A DNA stretch of 64,000 bases from Stenogyne calaminthoides. Taxonomy: Eukaryota; Streptophyta; Magnoliopsida; Lamiales; Lamiaceae. A model generated the notes under the pieces. That model did not search any database. It was not told where the DNA came from and was given only the letters and a program-made list of their open reading frames with translations. This document shows, in pieces, positions 1 to 10,689 of the stretch. The stretch spans positions 26,062,870-26,126,869 of the forward strand of contig JBBCBC010000009.1 in the NCBI GenBank assembly GCA_037126765.1, written 5' to 3'. Position numbers and translations under genes: made by a program. Position 1 is the stretch's first letter. Each line of letters opens with the position of its first letter.

Positions 1-768
1 TTGAATGTGACTCCATCCAACGGTAACATTCAAATCCACACTATAAATACAAGATCTTCCTTCATTATCAGGTGTGGAAAATGCGTGAAACATCCATCAA
101 GCCAAATCATCTAGCATTCCCAACCTAGAACACAAGTCTGTAGATATACACGCATATATTCAAGAGTGTTCTAGAACCCAATCAAAGCAACCCACGATGT
201 ATCCTAAGCTTAGAGAGATTTTCCCAACCTTAGCATTGAGGCTAAACAAATGTAAGGGAAAATCTCAACCTAGTTGGAAACCAAACAAACCTTACCCAAA
301 TCAGTCGGTTAAGTTTGTAGGTGAGTGTGAACTCGGTAAACATCTAGCAATCCCGAAAGGGAAGGTAGGCAATCCCGAGTGAGGGTGATAAGTCCCGTTG
401 GAGTGTGAACTCGGTAAACATCTGTAGGCAATCCCGTGGAGGGTGATAAGTCCCGTTTGAGTGAGAGCTCGTTAAATATCTAGAGGCGAGCCCGAGAGGG
501 TGATAAGTCCAGTTGGAAGGAATTTCCCTAGGAACAAGGAGAGTGGATGTAGGAGCTTGAGCCTCCGAACCACTATACATTATTGTGTTGTTTACTGCTT
601 TATGTTCTTATATTGTCATATGCATTCGATTATAAGCAAAACACAACACATGAGCTTAGAATGAGAAAAATCTATAATCACCATTCCTTCACCCCTGTTT
701 TTATATGCATCACACGAAATGATTGCTTCCGCACGCGCAAAATGGGTTTTCCAACCGGGACCATCAAG
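1..768 (+). mobile_element. Partial LTR-like sequence cut by the window edge
   Basis: This stretch has no protein domain. It contains a TATA-like box (ACTATAAATACAAG, about 41-54), a short tandem repeat at 325-517, and a segment near 560-590 reading CCGAACCACTATACATTATT, which resembles the R/U5 part of SIRE/Tork-type copia LTRs. It meets the gypsy element G1 at about 768, in the middle of the G1 reverse transcriptase. I infer that it is the downstream part of an LTR or a truncated element whose start lies left of the window. No primer-binding site or target duplication was found, so the family and the exact end are uncertain. Confidence 0.4.
325..517 (+). repeat. Three imperfect tandem copies of a 57-78 bp unit
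   Basis: Copies begin at 325, 403 and 461. Each runs through GTGAACTCGGTAAACATCT-like, GGCAATCCCG-like and GAGGGTGATAAGTCCCGTT-like blocks. The first copy is longer because the GCAATCCCG block is doubled. The array lies in the LTR-like tail and shows no conserved reading frame. It is probably an internal LTR repeat. Confidence 0.7.
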
Positions 769-1270
769 GATGTCATCAAAAAAGACCAACACAAATTTCC
801 TCAAATGATCCCTGAACACCTGATTCATTAGGGATTGAAATGTAGCAGGTGCATTGCACAACCCAAATGGCATCACTAGGATTCATAATGACCATTATGG
901 GTCCTGAAAGCAATCAATTGCCTATGCTCTTTCTTCATTAGGATTTGAAAGTACCCTGACCTCAAATCTATCTTTGAAAAGATCTTAGCACCCTTAAGCT
1001 CATCTAGTAACTCATCAATGATAGGAATAGGGTAGTTGTGCTTGATTGTGAGCTCATTAAGGTACCTGTAATCCACACATAGCCTCCAGGTGCCATCTTT
1101 TTTCTTCACCAAAATCACAGGTGAAGCAAAAGGGCTCTTACTATGTTGAATTACTCCTGTAGTCAGCAAATCCTTTACAATCTTTTCAATTTCCTCCTTA
1201 TGGCTGTGAGAAGTTCTATAGGGGTACTGCTGTTTAGGGATGCTCCCTGGTTTGAGTATAATCTGGTGTT
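768..1270 (-). pseudogene. G1 reverse transcriptase, central part
   Basis: The minus-strand frame begins EHQIILKPGSIPKQQYPYR, then ASPVILVKKKDGTWRLCVDY and FSKIDLRSGY. After a stop near 876 it resumes with MPFGLCNAPATFQSLMNQ and FFDDIL. These are the standard blocks of a Ty3/gypsy reverse transcriptase, which copies element RNA into DNA in virus-like particles. The YxDD box appears as FFDD, a common gypsy variant. After FFDDIL the sequence stops resembling RT, so the palm and thumb C-termini and everything downstream are missing. The upstream part of the same domain lies at 10396-10514, separated by C1. Confidence 0.85.
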
Positions 1271-1275
1271 CCACC

Positions 1276-3119
1276 TGTTGGGATTATACTGAAAAGTATG
1301 CTTTTTACTTTGTATAATCGAAACTGATTTTTCAGACTTATTTACTGAAATAAATTGTTTATCACTGATGCTTTAAATATGATTGAATGTTATATATATT
1401 TACTGCATAACTGTTCAATAATTCGTACGTGTTACACTGTAGTTAATTTAGTGATACCAGATCACAGAAGATTAAATTAACAGTCCCTTGTAACTAAAAG
1501 TACGCCATTCACGACCTAGATGGAAATGAACAACCATCGCGAAAGGTTGAGGTGTAAGGCTCAGATTGGTTTGTCTTGACCAAGAGATTACACTAGTGCA
1601 TGACTGATGCGCTGAATAGGACCTACATGAGGATAAATTCTTCAGAACTGAACAAGGAAGAATTAGACCTCAGTGGTTCGTTGTTTCTTAACCTTTGTCC
1701 CTTAAATAGGATCACGTGGGATTTGTAACTATTGCTTTTACTTATCATGGGTAGCGAATCAAAGAGAGATTCAATACTTTTTATCTTGGACAATATTATT
1801 GGTCACATGTGATTGCTAAGATTTAATACAAAAAATCGTGTGCAAGTACGCTTGCTTGATTTGCCCCCTTGGGAGGTTCATAAGTTTTATCATACCAAAT
1901 CTTGCAAGTGGAATTAGTTTCCGGTATGGATAATAATGTTGAACCGTTCCTCGACCAAGGACAAAAGATATTAATTAACGGAAAGCTATTTCAGTGGCTT
2001 GAATTAATTAATGGGCTAGATAATCTTAAACACGGGAAATAATGACCGGGAGCCATATTGACTGTAATATGGGTTAAGATGGATGGTGCAATATTAATTA
2101 TGTAGTGGGATTAATTAATATTTATTGGCTTGAATTATATTGTGGCTCAATATTAGATATTCAAGATCCATTAGAAGGTTCAATCTTAATTCTCCTAAAG
2201 GCCCCCTGAGTAGCCCAACAAATAGTCCAATAACTGAAAAGGTGATTAAAATAAAATAAATATTGTTGCTTAATTTTCCAAGTATTATTTTCGAAATATA
2301 TAGATATGTTGGGAGAAAGATTTTCTTTGAATTTTGTTATGGAATGAAGATATGTATTCTTGGAATACAAGATTATCTCATTAAATTCAAGAAATCTCCC
2401 ACTAGCTTATTTATATAGTAAATTTTGAAAAAGATGAAAATATAGTGGGCAAGAAAGATTTTCTTGATTTTCTTGAAAAGATATTATGGAAGATATGTAT
2501 TTCTTGAAATACAAGAATATCTCATAAATTCAAGAAGATCCAAATCTTGGATTCTTGTACTAAATTTTCGAAAATCCATATATTAGAGGAAGTGGGATTT
2601 TTGTGGAATATTTTAATTATGGGAAAAAGAATATAGGAGATATATTCAAGATTTCTTGGTGACCAAGAAAAGTCTTTTCCTGCATTGATTTTCTACTAAA
2701 ATTTCGACCACCCTCCCTCTTATAAATAGGGGATGATTAGTTCATTCCCAAGTACAATTCCATGTGCTGGAAATATTAGCAAATCCAAAAAGGTGGTGCA
2801 ACAAAGTATATTTTTTTCCTTTTGTTAATTATTCGACGAGTATCCTTCCACCGGATAGTTGAGCAAGGGCTAAGGGAATACTTGGGAAGTCCTTTTGGTT
2901 AGTCCGTCCAACCAAAGTCCTTTGCCATCCCGAGAGGTGCGCCACGTAAACCCGTAGATTCAACATGCGTAGGTTTTATGTGGCTTTTTATATGCATGAT
3001 ATGCTGTTGCAATTATTATTTGAATTAATATAGGATTAATTCATGCTAGTAATAATTAATGAATTAAATTTGTATTTAAATATTCACCCCTAATAGATCA
3101 TGCAAATCATTCCCCAACA
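1276..3119 (+). repeat. C1 5' LTR
   Basis: The LTR starts TGTTGGGATTATACTG and ends TTCCCCAACA. A strong TATA box (TATAAATAGG) lies at 2721-2730, following CCCTCCCTCT, and marks the likely start of R. AT-rich U3 fills most of the length. It differs from the 3' copy mainly at CAG and CTG trinucleotides (see findings). The short open frames inside it are not coding. Confidence 0.95.
2721..2730 (+). promoter_or_regulatory. TATA box of the C1 5' LTR
   Basis: TATAAATAGG follows a pyrimidine run. The same box is at 9991 in the C1 3' LTR and at 34676 and 41922 in C2, always about 390-400 bp before the LTR end. That position fits a Pol II promoter for the element RNA. Confidence 0.75.
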
Positions 3120-3120
3120 A

Positions 3121-3133
3121 CCGTATCGAGCCA
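3121..3133 (+). other. C1 primer-binding site, degenerate
   Basis: CCGTATCGAGCCA lies one base after the LTR and resembles TGGTATCAGAGCC, the complement of the initiator-Met tRNA 3' end. The equivalent in C2 (35077-35090) reads CCGTATCAAAGCCA. Confidence 0.7.
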
Positions 3134-4680
3134 CCCTTTTTTAGACTCTCAATTTTTTAAATTGTAATTTAATTAAGTGGACATTAAATTTGAAATTGGA
3201 TAGTAGAACTATTAGAATCTGTTTTGCGGTATCCAATTGTCATGGATTTTAATGTTTTATTTTGCATGCATATAAAGCGTGGTTTTTTAATTCTATTCGA
3301 TCGGATTTGTTTTGCCTCGTGAGAAAATCCACGACTAGACTAGGATTTGTTTGTTTTGATCAATGTAATAGACTAATCTAGATCTAGGTTTATTTATTTT
3401 TTGTAAATAAATTATAACCGGATCGGAAACGAAGAGACGAAAAGAATTAAGGACGAAATCAGAAACCAGGCGGGCGTGGCGTGGGCAAGACCGCACGTAT
3501 AATGTGGGCGTGGGGCGCAGGCGGCCGAGCGCCCGCCCATGAGATAAAGGGCAGCGCCGAAAGTGTCGATCGGTGCCGAAGCGGCGGGGCGAAAGCGGAA
3601 TCTTGATACGCGGCCCGCCGAGGATCTGTGGCGAAAGGCGAGGTAAGACGCGGGATGTCGGCTGATCTTGTCATCGCCGAGATCTTGGCTGTTTCGCCGA
3701 CATCCGCCGAGGTCTGCCGCGAGGCCCGGCGTGGCGTCTTCTTGGCGGTCGAAGCCATCTTAGAGGTTGTCCTAGGCCAAGTGGCCGGACGGATGCGGGC
3801 GTGCATCCCATCGCGAGTGCTTAGGCGTGGCGATTCGAGACGAAGTATTTTTTTCGAGATGAACGAGTGGGAGAAATTCGAGGCGTGTTTCTTCAAGATC
3901 AAGTCAAGAAAAATCAAACCATGACAATTGGATAATTTGTGCCCAATATGTTTATTTTTTACATTTTTGCTTGATTTATTTGTGCTTTATCTTATGCTTT
4001 ATTTAAATTGTTTAAATGTGTTTGCATGAGGGTTGCCAAATGAAAAATCTCAACTTCAAAATTACTAAGTATGTTTAAATAATTAATTGACAATTTTATT
4101 AGGATAATAAAATTGAATTAATTTTTGACCTCCATGATTTATTTATTTGTGAATTCTTTTGGAGAAATTCCCCCAACCAGGGACGGTCCAAAAGATAGGT
4201 TTCACATGAATGAATTCCAAGCGGATGATTGTGGGTTATTACTAGTGGCGGCGATGACCCTCCCTAACGAGGCTCGATCAAAGCGAAATAATAATCTGTA
4301 TTTAATCATGGTTATTACTTAGGTATAAAATTGATATGCATATACTTCTCAGGAGTCCCCTGTCAATTTTATATTGGTCAAGTGGGAGCCAACTATTAAT
4401 CTGGATATTAAAGGTTTATAAATCGTTCTTGTTTGTAACACGCTTGAATGTGTTTAAATAATGACCCACCCAACGTGGCTTATTTAAACCTGTTTTTGAG
4501 ATGTTGGCTGATGAATGTTCATATATTTTTTTTTGAGATTTTAAATATGATGCATGTGATCGAATCTTGTGATATACTTGTCTTATTGCATATAATTGTT
4601 TATTTCGATTCAAAGATGTCGTTACCTTTTAATCCACTATTATTATACTTAAAGTCAATACAATATGTATGGAAACTATA
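3134..4680 (+). other. C1 leader with GC-rich section
   Basis: Untranslated region between the primer site and gag. Most is AT-rich and closely matches the C2 leader. The section 3450-3840 is strongly GC-rich and matches C2 only poorly, although its borders match well. An antisense frame of 152 codons (3917-3459) crosses it. I see no domain in that frame and do not call it a gene. Confidence 0.6.
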
Positions 4681-4749
4681 TTGATTGGAAAATTATAATT
4701 GTCCTAACTGCACAAAAGCACAAGTGGATTTTGACACACAAAAATTAGA

Positions 4750-5600
4750 TGAGCCAACTGACGAGTCAAAACATGCGGGACTCGTTAAATCACCTTGCGA
4801 GAAATTTCATCGCTGAAAATGGTGGAGGGCAAACCCGTAAGGGATTACGTCCTCAAAATAGATGGCCCATCTGAACAAACTTGAGATTCTGAGTGCAGAT
4901 TATGATCTGGAGACTCAGATGAATTTGGTACTTCATTCTCTGCCCAAAAAGGTTTTTGAGCATTTTGGCCTCGCTAGCTAATTTGTTGCAAACTTTTTGG
5001 TCTCGGCAGAAATGATGATAAGACACCAAACTCAAGCTTTGACGGCAAGTGGTCCGTCTTCATCTTCTAGGCCAAGGGTAGGCAAGATAAAGAAGAGGAC
5101 CAAAGGCCATAAGCAATAAAACTCAATTGTTGCCAAGGGCAATGGTAAGATGAGGAATGCTTGTTGTGTCAAGGAAAATCCAAAGAGGAAGTGCTTAAGG
5201 CTGCGGTGAGAGAGAGGACAATGGAGGTTTTGCCTGTTCCAACCCCAAAAGGGACGGAAAGAAAGGTAATTCTCACGCACTAGTTGTTGAAACTTGTTTA
5301 GCGGCGTATACTTCTCATTCGTGGGTGGTTGATACGAGATCCACTAATCATGTTGGCTTCACGGGTTCTAAATGATCCCAACTCAAATGGGAGTGAGATC
5401 CTCATCACCTTCGGGCAACGTTATTTAAATTAGAAGACATTGCAATGCTACGTGAAGTGGCGAGATATTGCAATGCTACGATAGTAACGATTATTGCAAT
5501 ACTACTAAAAGTAGCGAGACATTGCAATGCTACATGAGTAGCGATTAAAGCGATGGGAGAAGTGCACCTATCTTTTGAAGATAAAGTTTTTTTGAGATTA
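4750..5600 (+). pseudogene. C1 gag and protease remnant
   Basis: Short readable pieces appear between stops and frameshifts. They include a capsid-type segment (LETQMNLVLHSLPKKVFEHF, about 4905-4965), a basic linker, a nucleocapsid region whose zinc knuckle cannot be read intact, and a protease lead-in SHSWVVDTRSTNHVGFTGSK (about 5317-5376). In copia elements the last stretch normally carries the catalytic D-T/S-G as WVVDTGAT; here glycine is replaced by arginine. Capsid would build the virus-like particle and protease would cleave the polyprotein. A four-unit 27-bp repeat occupies 5433-5542. Not functional as written. Confidence 0.75.
5433..5542 (+). repeat. 27-bp tandem repeat, four units, in the C1 protease region
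   Basis: Units at 5433-5461 (29 bp), 5462-5488, 5489-5515 and 5516-5542 (27 bp each) share ATTGCAATGCTAC and AGTAGC cores. The same array is in C2 at 37348-37455. A 27-bp period keeps a reading frame of nine codons. Confidence 0.8.
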
Positions 5601-5725
5601 TCTTTATGTTCCCGATTTTAGAAAGAATTCACTTTCAGTTTCTAAAATTCGATTAAAGGACACTAAGTTTCTTCTAATAAGAATGACATCATTTTTTAAA
5701 TGATGAGTGCACCTGTTACGGGACA

Positions 5726-6700
5726 TTGATAGAAAATCTCTATACAATTAACTGTGCACACCACTCACGAAATGTATCCTATAACACATCAACTGTTTCC
5801 GAGAAAAGAAAACGTTCATCAGGCGTGAACGAGACATTTCTTTGGCATCTAAGATTAGGTCATATAAATCCAAAGAGGATCCAAAGGTTGGTAAAAGATG
5901 GTTCACTGGAGCGTCTCCAAGTTGAATCGATTCCAACCTGCGAATCATGTTTGGAGAGTAATATGACCAAGAGGGCATTTTGGAGCCAAGGGGAATAGGG
6001 TCAAAGAAGTGTTAGAGATCGTTCACACAGATGTATGTGGTCCAATGTCAACCAAAGCAAGAGGAGGTTATGAGTAATTTTATTGATGATTACTCAAGGT
6101 ACATTTTCCTTATGAAGCATGAATATGAGACCTTTGAAAAATTCTAAGAATTTAAGGCTCAAACAGAGAATCATAGGGAAAAACGTATCAAGTCTCTACG
6201 ATCTGATTGTTGAGGCGAATACCTCAAATGATGAGTTTTTGAACCTACTTATCGATGAAGGATTGTATCGACTCCATCTGCACGGAACCCCTCAACAAAA
6301 CGGGGTTGCAGAGAAAAGAAACTGAATTCTTTTGGAAATGGTTAGATCAATGATGAGTTATTCGGATCTTCCCAAGTCGTTCTGGGGTTATGCCTTGGAA
6401 ACAACGGCTTACATTCTAAACTTGGTGCTATCCAAATCGGTTCCCAAAACTCCCAAAGAATTGTGGACCGGGCGCAAGCCTAGTATGAGACACATGAGAT
6501 TTTGGGGGTGTCCGGCCTACGTGTTGGACAAGGAAGCCGGTAAGTTGGATCCTCTATCAGAATTAAGGTTGTTTGTAGGATAGCCCGAGGGAACAAAAGG
6601 GTGTATGTTCTATAGTCCCGAAGATCAAAAGGTGGTCATCAGCACCCACTTTAGATTTTTGGAAGAAGACTATATGAACCAAAAAAACCAGTGAGATTAC
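5726..6700 (+). pseudogene. C1 GAG-pre-integrase and integrase remnant
   Basis: The zinc-binding lead domain is clear: FLWHLRLGHINPKRIQRL then CESCLESNMTKRAF (about 5837-5985), giving the H-H-C-C set of copia integrases. The catalytic core follows in several frames, with IVHTDVCGP (about 6020), a YDLIVEANTS-type second-Asp region that is frameshifted, and PQQNGVAEKRN (about 6290-6323) supplying the expected Glu. After a stop at 6324 the frame continues as EMVRSMMSYSDLPKSFWGYA and FWGCPAYV to 6583. Integrase would insert the cDNA copy into chromosomes. Frameshifts near 6115 and 6180 and stops at 6324 and 6581 disable it. Confidence 0.85.
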
Positions 6701-6825
6701 CTTAAATGAGCTTAGAGGGCAAACCTCAAATTGCTAACTGTATCTTTAGATGATATACCAAACGATACGTTTTCACAACCGGAGCTCGTCGTAGTGGGAG
6801 GGTTGTTTGACAGCCCGAGAGATTC

Positions 6826-7620
6826 ATGGGAATAGGAGAGTCCTCGGACTTGATTCCCGGAAAAGATGAATCAGACCCATGGACATATGACGAGGCACTC
6901 CAAGATAAGGATGCATATTCTTGGCAAACAGCAATGATAACCAAAATGGGTTCTATGTTTCATAATAGAATGTGGGAGCTAGTCGAACCACTTAATGGGG
7001 TCAAACCCATTGGATGTAAGTGGGTATATAAGAGGAAAAGAGGACCAGACGGGAAGGTTGAAACCTTTAAAGCAAGACTAGTGGCTTAAAAAGGTTATAC
7101 TCGAGAAAGAAGGGATCGATTATGAGGAAACTTTTTTTCGCCCGTAGCCATGCTTAAGTCCATCCGTATTCTCTTATCGATTCTTTGCAAGATTTTGACT
7201 TTGAAATCTGGCAAATAGATGTCAAGACAGTTTTCCTTAACGGAAGTCTTGATAAAGAGATCTATATGCAACAACCCCAAGGTTTCATTGAAACAGGCCA
7301 AGAACACCAAGTTTGTAAGCTCAAGAGGTCCATTTACGGACTCAAACAGGCATCCAGAGCTTGGAACCAAAGTTTTGATCATGTAATAAAGTCTTATGGG
7401 TTTGATCAAAACGATTATGAAAGTTGTGTGTATAAAAGCGTGTCGGAACTGCATTGGTATTCTTAGTACTATACGTAGATAACATTGTGATCATCGGGAA
7501 CGATGTGAAGGTGTTATCAGACATAAGGGCATAACTTTCAAAATAGTTTGATATGAAAGACTTAGGGAAAGCCTAACACATCCTTGGGATCAAGATCACT
7601 CGAGATCACAAGAAAAGGAT
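6826..7620 (+). pseudogene. C1 reverse transcriptase remnant
   Basis: Typical copia RT blocks follow in order: KPIGCKWVYKRKRGPDGKVE (about 7000-7060), then FKARLVA, a frameshift at a T run near 7125-7137, then FEIWQIDVKTVFLNGSLDKE (7200-7260), KLKRSIYGLKQASRAWNQ (7318-7371) and LYVDNIVIIGND (about 7470-7505). The catalytic box reads YVDN rather than YVDD, so an active-site Asp is replaced by Asn. C2 keeps YVDDIVIIGND at the same place. The product would copy element RNA into DNA. Confidence 0.9.
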
Positions 7621-8430
7621 GATCGGGTTATCGCAAATTTCATACATAGACACTGTCTTGAAACACTTCAGCATGCAAGATTCCAAGAAAGGATTCGTAC
7701 CTTTCAGACTTGGAATCCATCTATCCAAGAAAATGTCTCCTAAGACGCAAAAGGAGATAGATGACATGAAATGTATTCCTTGTGCTTCGGCTGTCGGAAA
7801 CATTATGTATGCAATCTTTGTAGACGAGACAGGATATCCGCTTTTCACGCAGCATGGTAGCAAGATATCAAAGTAACCTTAGGAAAGCACATTGACGACG
7901 ATTAAAAACATTCTGAAGTGTCTGAAAAGAACTCGGGATAGAATGTTGATTTATCAGTTAGATACTCCAATCCCCATCGGCTACACGGACTCGGATTTCC
8001 AATCAGATTTAGATTCCATAAATTATCTGCCTCAGTTAGTGTGTTTCCATTTGGGAAGTGTAGCCATCAAATGGATGAGTGTGAAGCAGAAATGCATCAC
8101 TGACTCAACCATAGAAGTTGAGTAAGTAGCTGCTTGTGAAGCAGTGAAAGAACCGATTGGGCTCTAGATCTTCTTAGTGGACTTGGATGGTGTTCTGAAT
8201 TTGTTTAGCAATATCTGCTAGGGGCAGTTGCAAATTCAAGAGAACCAAGAGTCAAACAAACACATTAAAGGAAAGACATCTTATACGAGAAATCGTTAAG
8301 AGAGGAGATATAGATGTGGCAAAGATAGCGTCTGAGGACAACCTAGCAGATCCATTCACAAAGAGTCTGCCTCTGAATACATTCGAGAGACATGTGGAAG
8401 GAATGGGTGTCAAGACCGTTGCCAATCTGC
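7619..8430 (+). pseudogene. C1 RNase H region and pol C-terminus
   Basis: The RT-to-RNase H connection reads IGLSQISYIDTVLKHF and KKGFVPFRLGIHLSKKMSP (7622-7735), followed by PCASAVGNIMYA. RNase H blocks follow: GYTDSDFQSDLDS (about 7980-8015), a VAIKWMSVKQKCITDSTIEVE stretch ending at a stop at 8123, then an ADPFTKSLPLNTFERHVEG-like tail (about 8345-8400). RNase H removes the RNA strand during cDNA synthesis. Several frame breaks are present. Confidence 0.8.
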
Positions 8431-8526
8431 TTTGAGTATAAGTGGGAGAAATTATTAGGTTCGTGTAGGTGACATTAGATGTCACGGACTACGCGAGACA
8501 TGTTGTAGTATACTTAAAAGCAGACT

Positions 8527-8545
8527 TTGAGTATAAGTGGGAGAT
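8527..8545 (+). other. C1 polypurine tract
   Basis: TTGAGTATAAGTGGGAGAT directly precedes the 3' LTR and would prime plus-strand DNA. An identical 18-bp core lies 95 bp upstream at 8432-8449. Confidence 0.75.
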
Positions 8546-10390
8546 TGTTGGGATTATCTTTGAAAAGTATGCTTTTTACTTTGTATAATCGAAACCGATT
8601 TTTTCGGACTTATTTCTTGAAATAAATTGTTTATCATCGATGCTTTAAATATGATTGAATGTTATATATATTTCTTTGCATAATCGTTCAATAATTAAAT
8701 GCGCGTTATTGTAGTTAATTTAGTGATACCGGATCACGAAGATTAAATTAACAGTCCCTTGTAACTAAAAGTACACCATTCACGACATAGATGGAAATGA
8801 ACAACCATCGCGAAAGGTTGAGGTGTAAGGCTCAGATTGGTTTGTCTTGACCAAGAGATTACACTAGTGCATGTGATCTTATTTGAATAGGACCTCTGAG
8901 GAGGATAAATTCTTTGAATTGAACAATGAAGAATTAGACCTCGGTGGTTCGTTATTTCTTAACCTTCGCCCCTTAAATAGGATCCGTGGGATTGGTAACT
9001 ATTGCTTTGACTTATCATGGGTAGCGAATCAAAGAGAGATTCAATACTTTTTATCTTGGGCAATATTATTGGTCACATGTGATTGCTAAGATTTAATCTG
9101 AAGAATCGTGTGCAAGCACGCTTGCTTGATTTTCCCCTTGGGAGGTTCATAAGTTTTATCATACCAAATCTTTCAAGTGAAATTAGTTTCGGTATGGATA
9201 ATAATGTTGAACCATTCCTCGACCAAGGACAAAAGATATTAATTAACGGAAAGCTATTTCAGTGGCTTGAATTAATTAATGGGCTAGATAATCTTAAACA
9301 CGGGAAATAATGACCGGGAGCCATATTGACTGTAATATGGGTTAAGATGGATGGTGCAATATTAATTATGTAGTGGGATTAATTAATATTTATTGGCTTG
9401 AATTATATTGTGGCTCAATATTAGATATTCAAGATCCATTAGAAGGTCCAATCTTAATTCTCCTAAAGGCCCCCGAGTAGCCTAACAACAAATAGTCCAA
9501 TAACGAAAAAGGTGATTAAAATAAAATAAATATTGTTGCTTAATTTTCCAAGTATTATTTTCGAAATGTATAGATATGTTGGGAGAAAGATTTTCTTTGA
9601 ATTTTGTTATGGAATGAAGATATGTATTCTTGGAATACAAGATTATCTCATTAAATTCAAGAAATATCCCACTAGCTTATTTATATAGTAAATTTCGAAA
9701 AAGATGAAAATATAGTGGGCAAGAAAGATTTTCTTGATTTTCTTGAAAAGATATTATGGAAGATATGTATTTCTTGAAATACAAGAATATCTCATAAATT
9801 CAAGAATATCCAAATCTTGGATTCTTGCACTAAATTTTCGAAAATCCATATATTAGAGGAAGTGGGATTTTTGTGGAATATTTTAATTATGGGAAAAAGA
9901 ATATAGGAGATATATTCAAGATTTCTTGGTGACCAAGAAAAGTCTTTTCCCACATTGATTTTCTACTAAAATTTCGACCACCCTCCCTCTTATAAATAGG
10001 GGATGATTAGTTCATTCCCAAGTACAATTCCATGTGCTGGAAATATTAGCAAATCCACAAAGGTGGTGCAACAAAGTATATTTTTTTCCTTTTGTTAATT
10101 GTTCGACGAGTGTCCTTCCACCGGATAGTTGAGCAAGGGCTAAGGGAATACTTGGGAAGTCCTTTTGGTTAGTCCATCCGACCGAAGTCACTGCCATCCC
10201 GAGAGGTACGCTCACGTAAACCCGTAGATTCCGCATGCGTAGGTTTTATGTGGCTTTTTATATGCATGATATGCTGTTGCAATTATTATTTGAATTAATA
10301 TAGGATTAATTCATGCTAGTAATAATTAATGAATTAAATTTGTATTTAAATATTCACCCCTAATAGATCTGTGCAAATCATTCCCCAACA
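8546..10390 (+). repeat. C1 3' LTR
   Basis: This is the 1845-bp copy of the 1276-3119 LTR, with the TATA box at 9991 and the terminal CCCCAACA at 10390, followed by the CCACC duplication. It carries CCG, CGG or TTTG where the 5' copy has CTG or CAG. The open frames at 8883-9310 lie in the LTR and are not genes. Confidence 0.95.
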
Positions 10391-10395
10391 CCACC

Positions 10396-10689
10396 CCCCT
10401 CCCTGGTGGTAATTCCACTGGTTCCTCAAATATATCTTTGTAAGCTAGTAGTAGCTTATGTAACTCAGGATCATCTTTAGTGTGGGTAGGAGGTGTTGAT
10501 GTAATTAAGTACATCTCATTAACTTATTTAAAGGCTTCTGTGTGGATCATCTGATATAATCCCACATCAGAAATCAACTTACATTCAGCTGATGAAGTAA
10601 GTGCTTGTAGTTTCACCCTCTTCCCAAGCAAAGCTGACTGTGAAAGTCATCTTTTCATAGTCAAGCTCAATAGGTGTGCAAAATTTTAA
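10396..10689 (-). pseudogene. G1 protease-RT linker and RT start
   Basis: Minus-strand reading gives a short open segment ending DDPELHKLLLAYKDIFEEP then VELPPGRG, the lead-in to a Ty3/gypsy reverse transcriptase. It runs straight into C1 at the CCACC duplication and resumes at 1275. Stops interrupt the linker between 10515 and 10689. Confidence 0.8.

Larger units (their letters stand above)
1276..10390 (+). mobile_element. C1: complete Ty1/copia element, 9115 bp, duplication CCACC
   Basis: Both ends are TGTTGGG...CCCCAACA. The 5-bp duplication CCACC sits at 1271-1275 and 10391-10395. LTRs are 1844 bp (1276-3119) and 1845 bp (8546-10390). Inside lie a degenerate initiator-Met primer site, a long leader with a GC-rich section, remnants of gag, protease, integrase, RT and RNase H in copia order, and a purine tract ending at 8545. 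LTR length and RT type suggest the Angela/Tork group, but I could not test this. Many frame breaks make it non-autonomous as written. C2 at 33227-42319 is the same family. Confidence 0.95.

Noticed and set aside
3459..3917. Antisense protein gene in the C1 leader (152 codons)
   Set aside because: GC-rich DNA keeps frames open by chance. The body is not conserved in C2 and shows no domain. Kept only as an observation.
5433..5542. CRISPR-like array
   Set aside because: Units are directly adjacent with no unique spacers, inside a plant retrotransposon.
8883..9310. Two frames of 68 and 75 codons as small genes
   Set aside because: They lie wholly in the C1 3' LTR; the other three LTRs of the family do not keep them.
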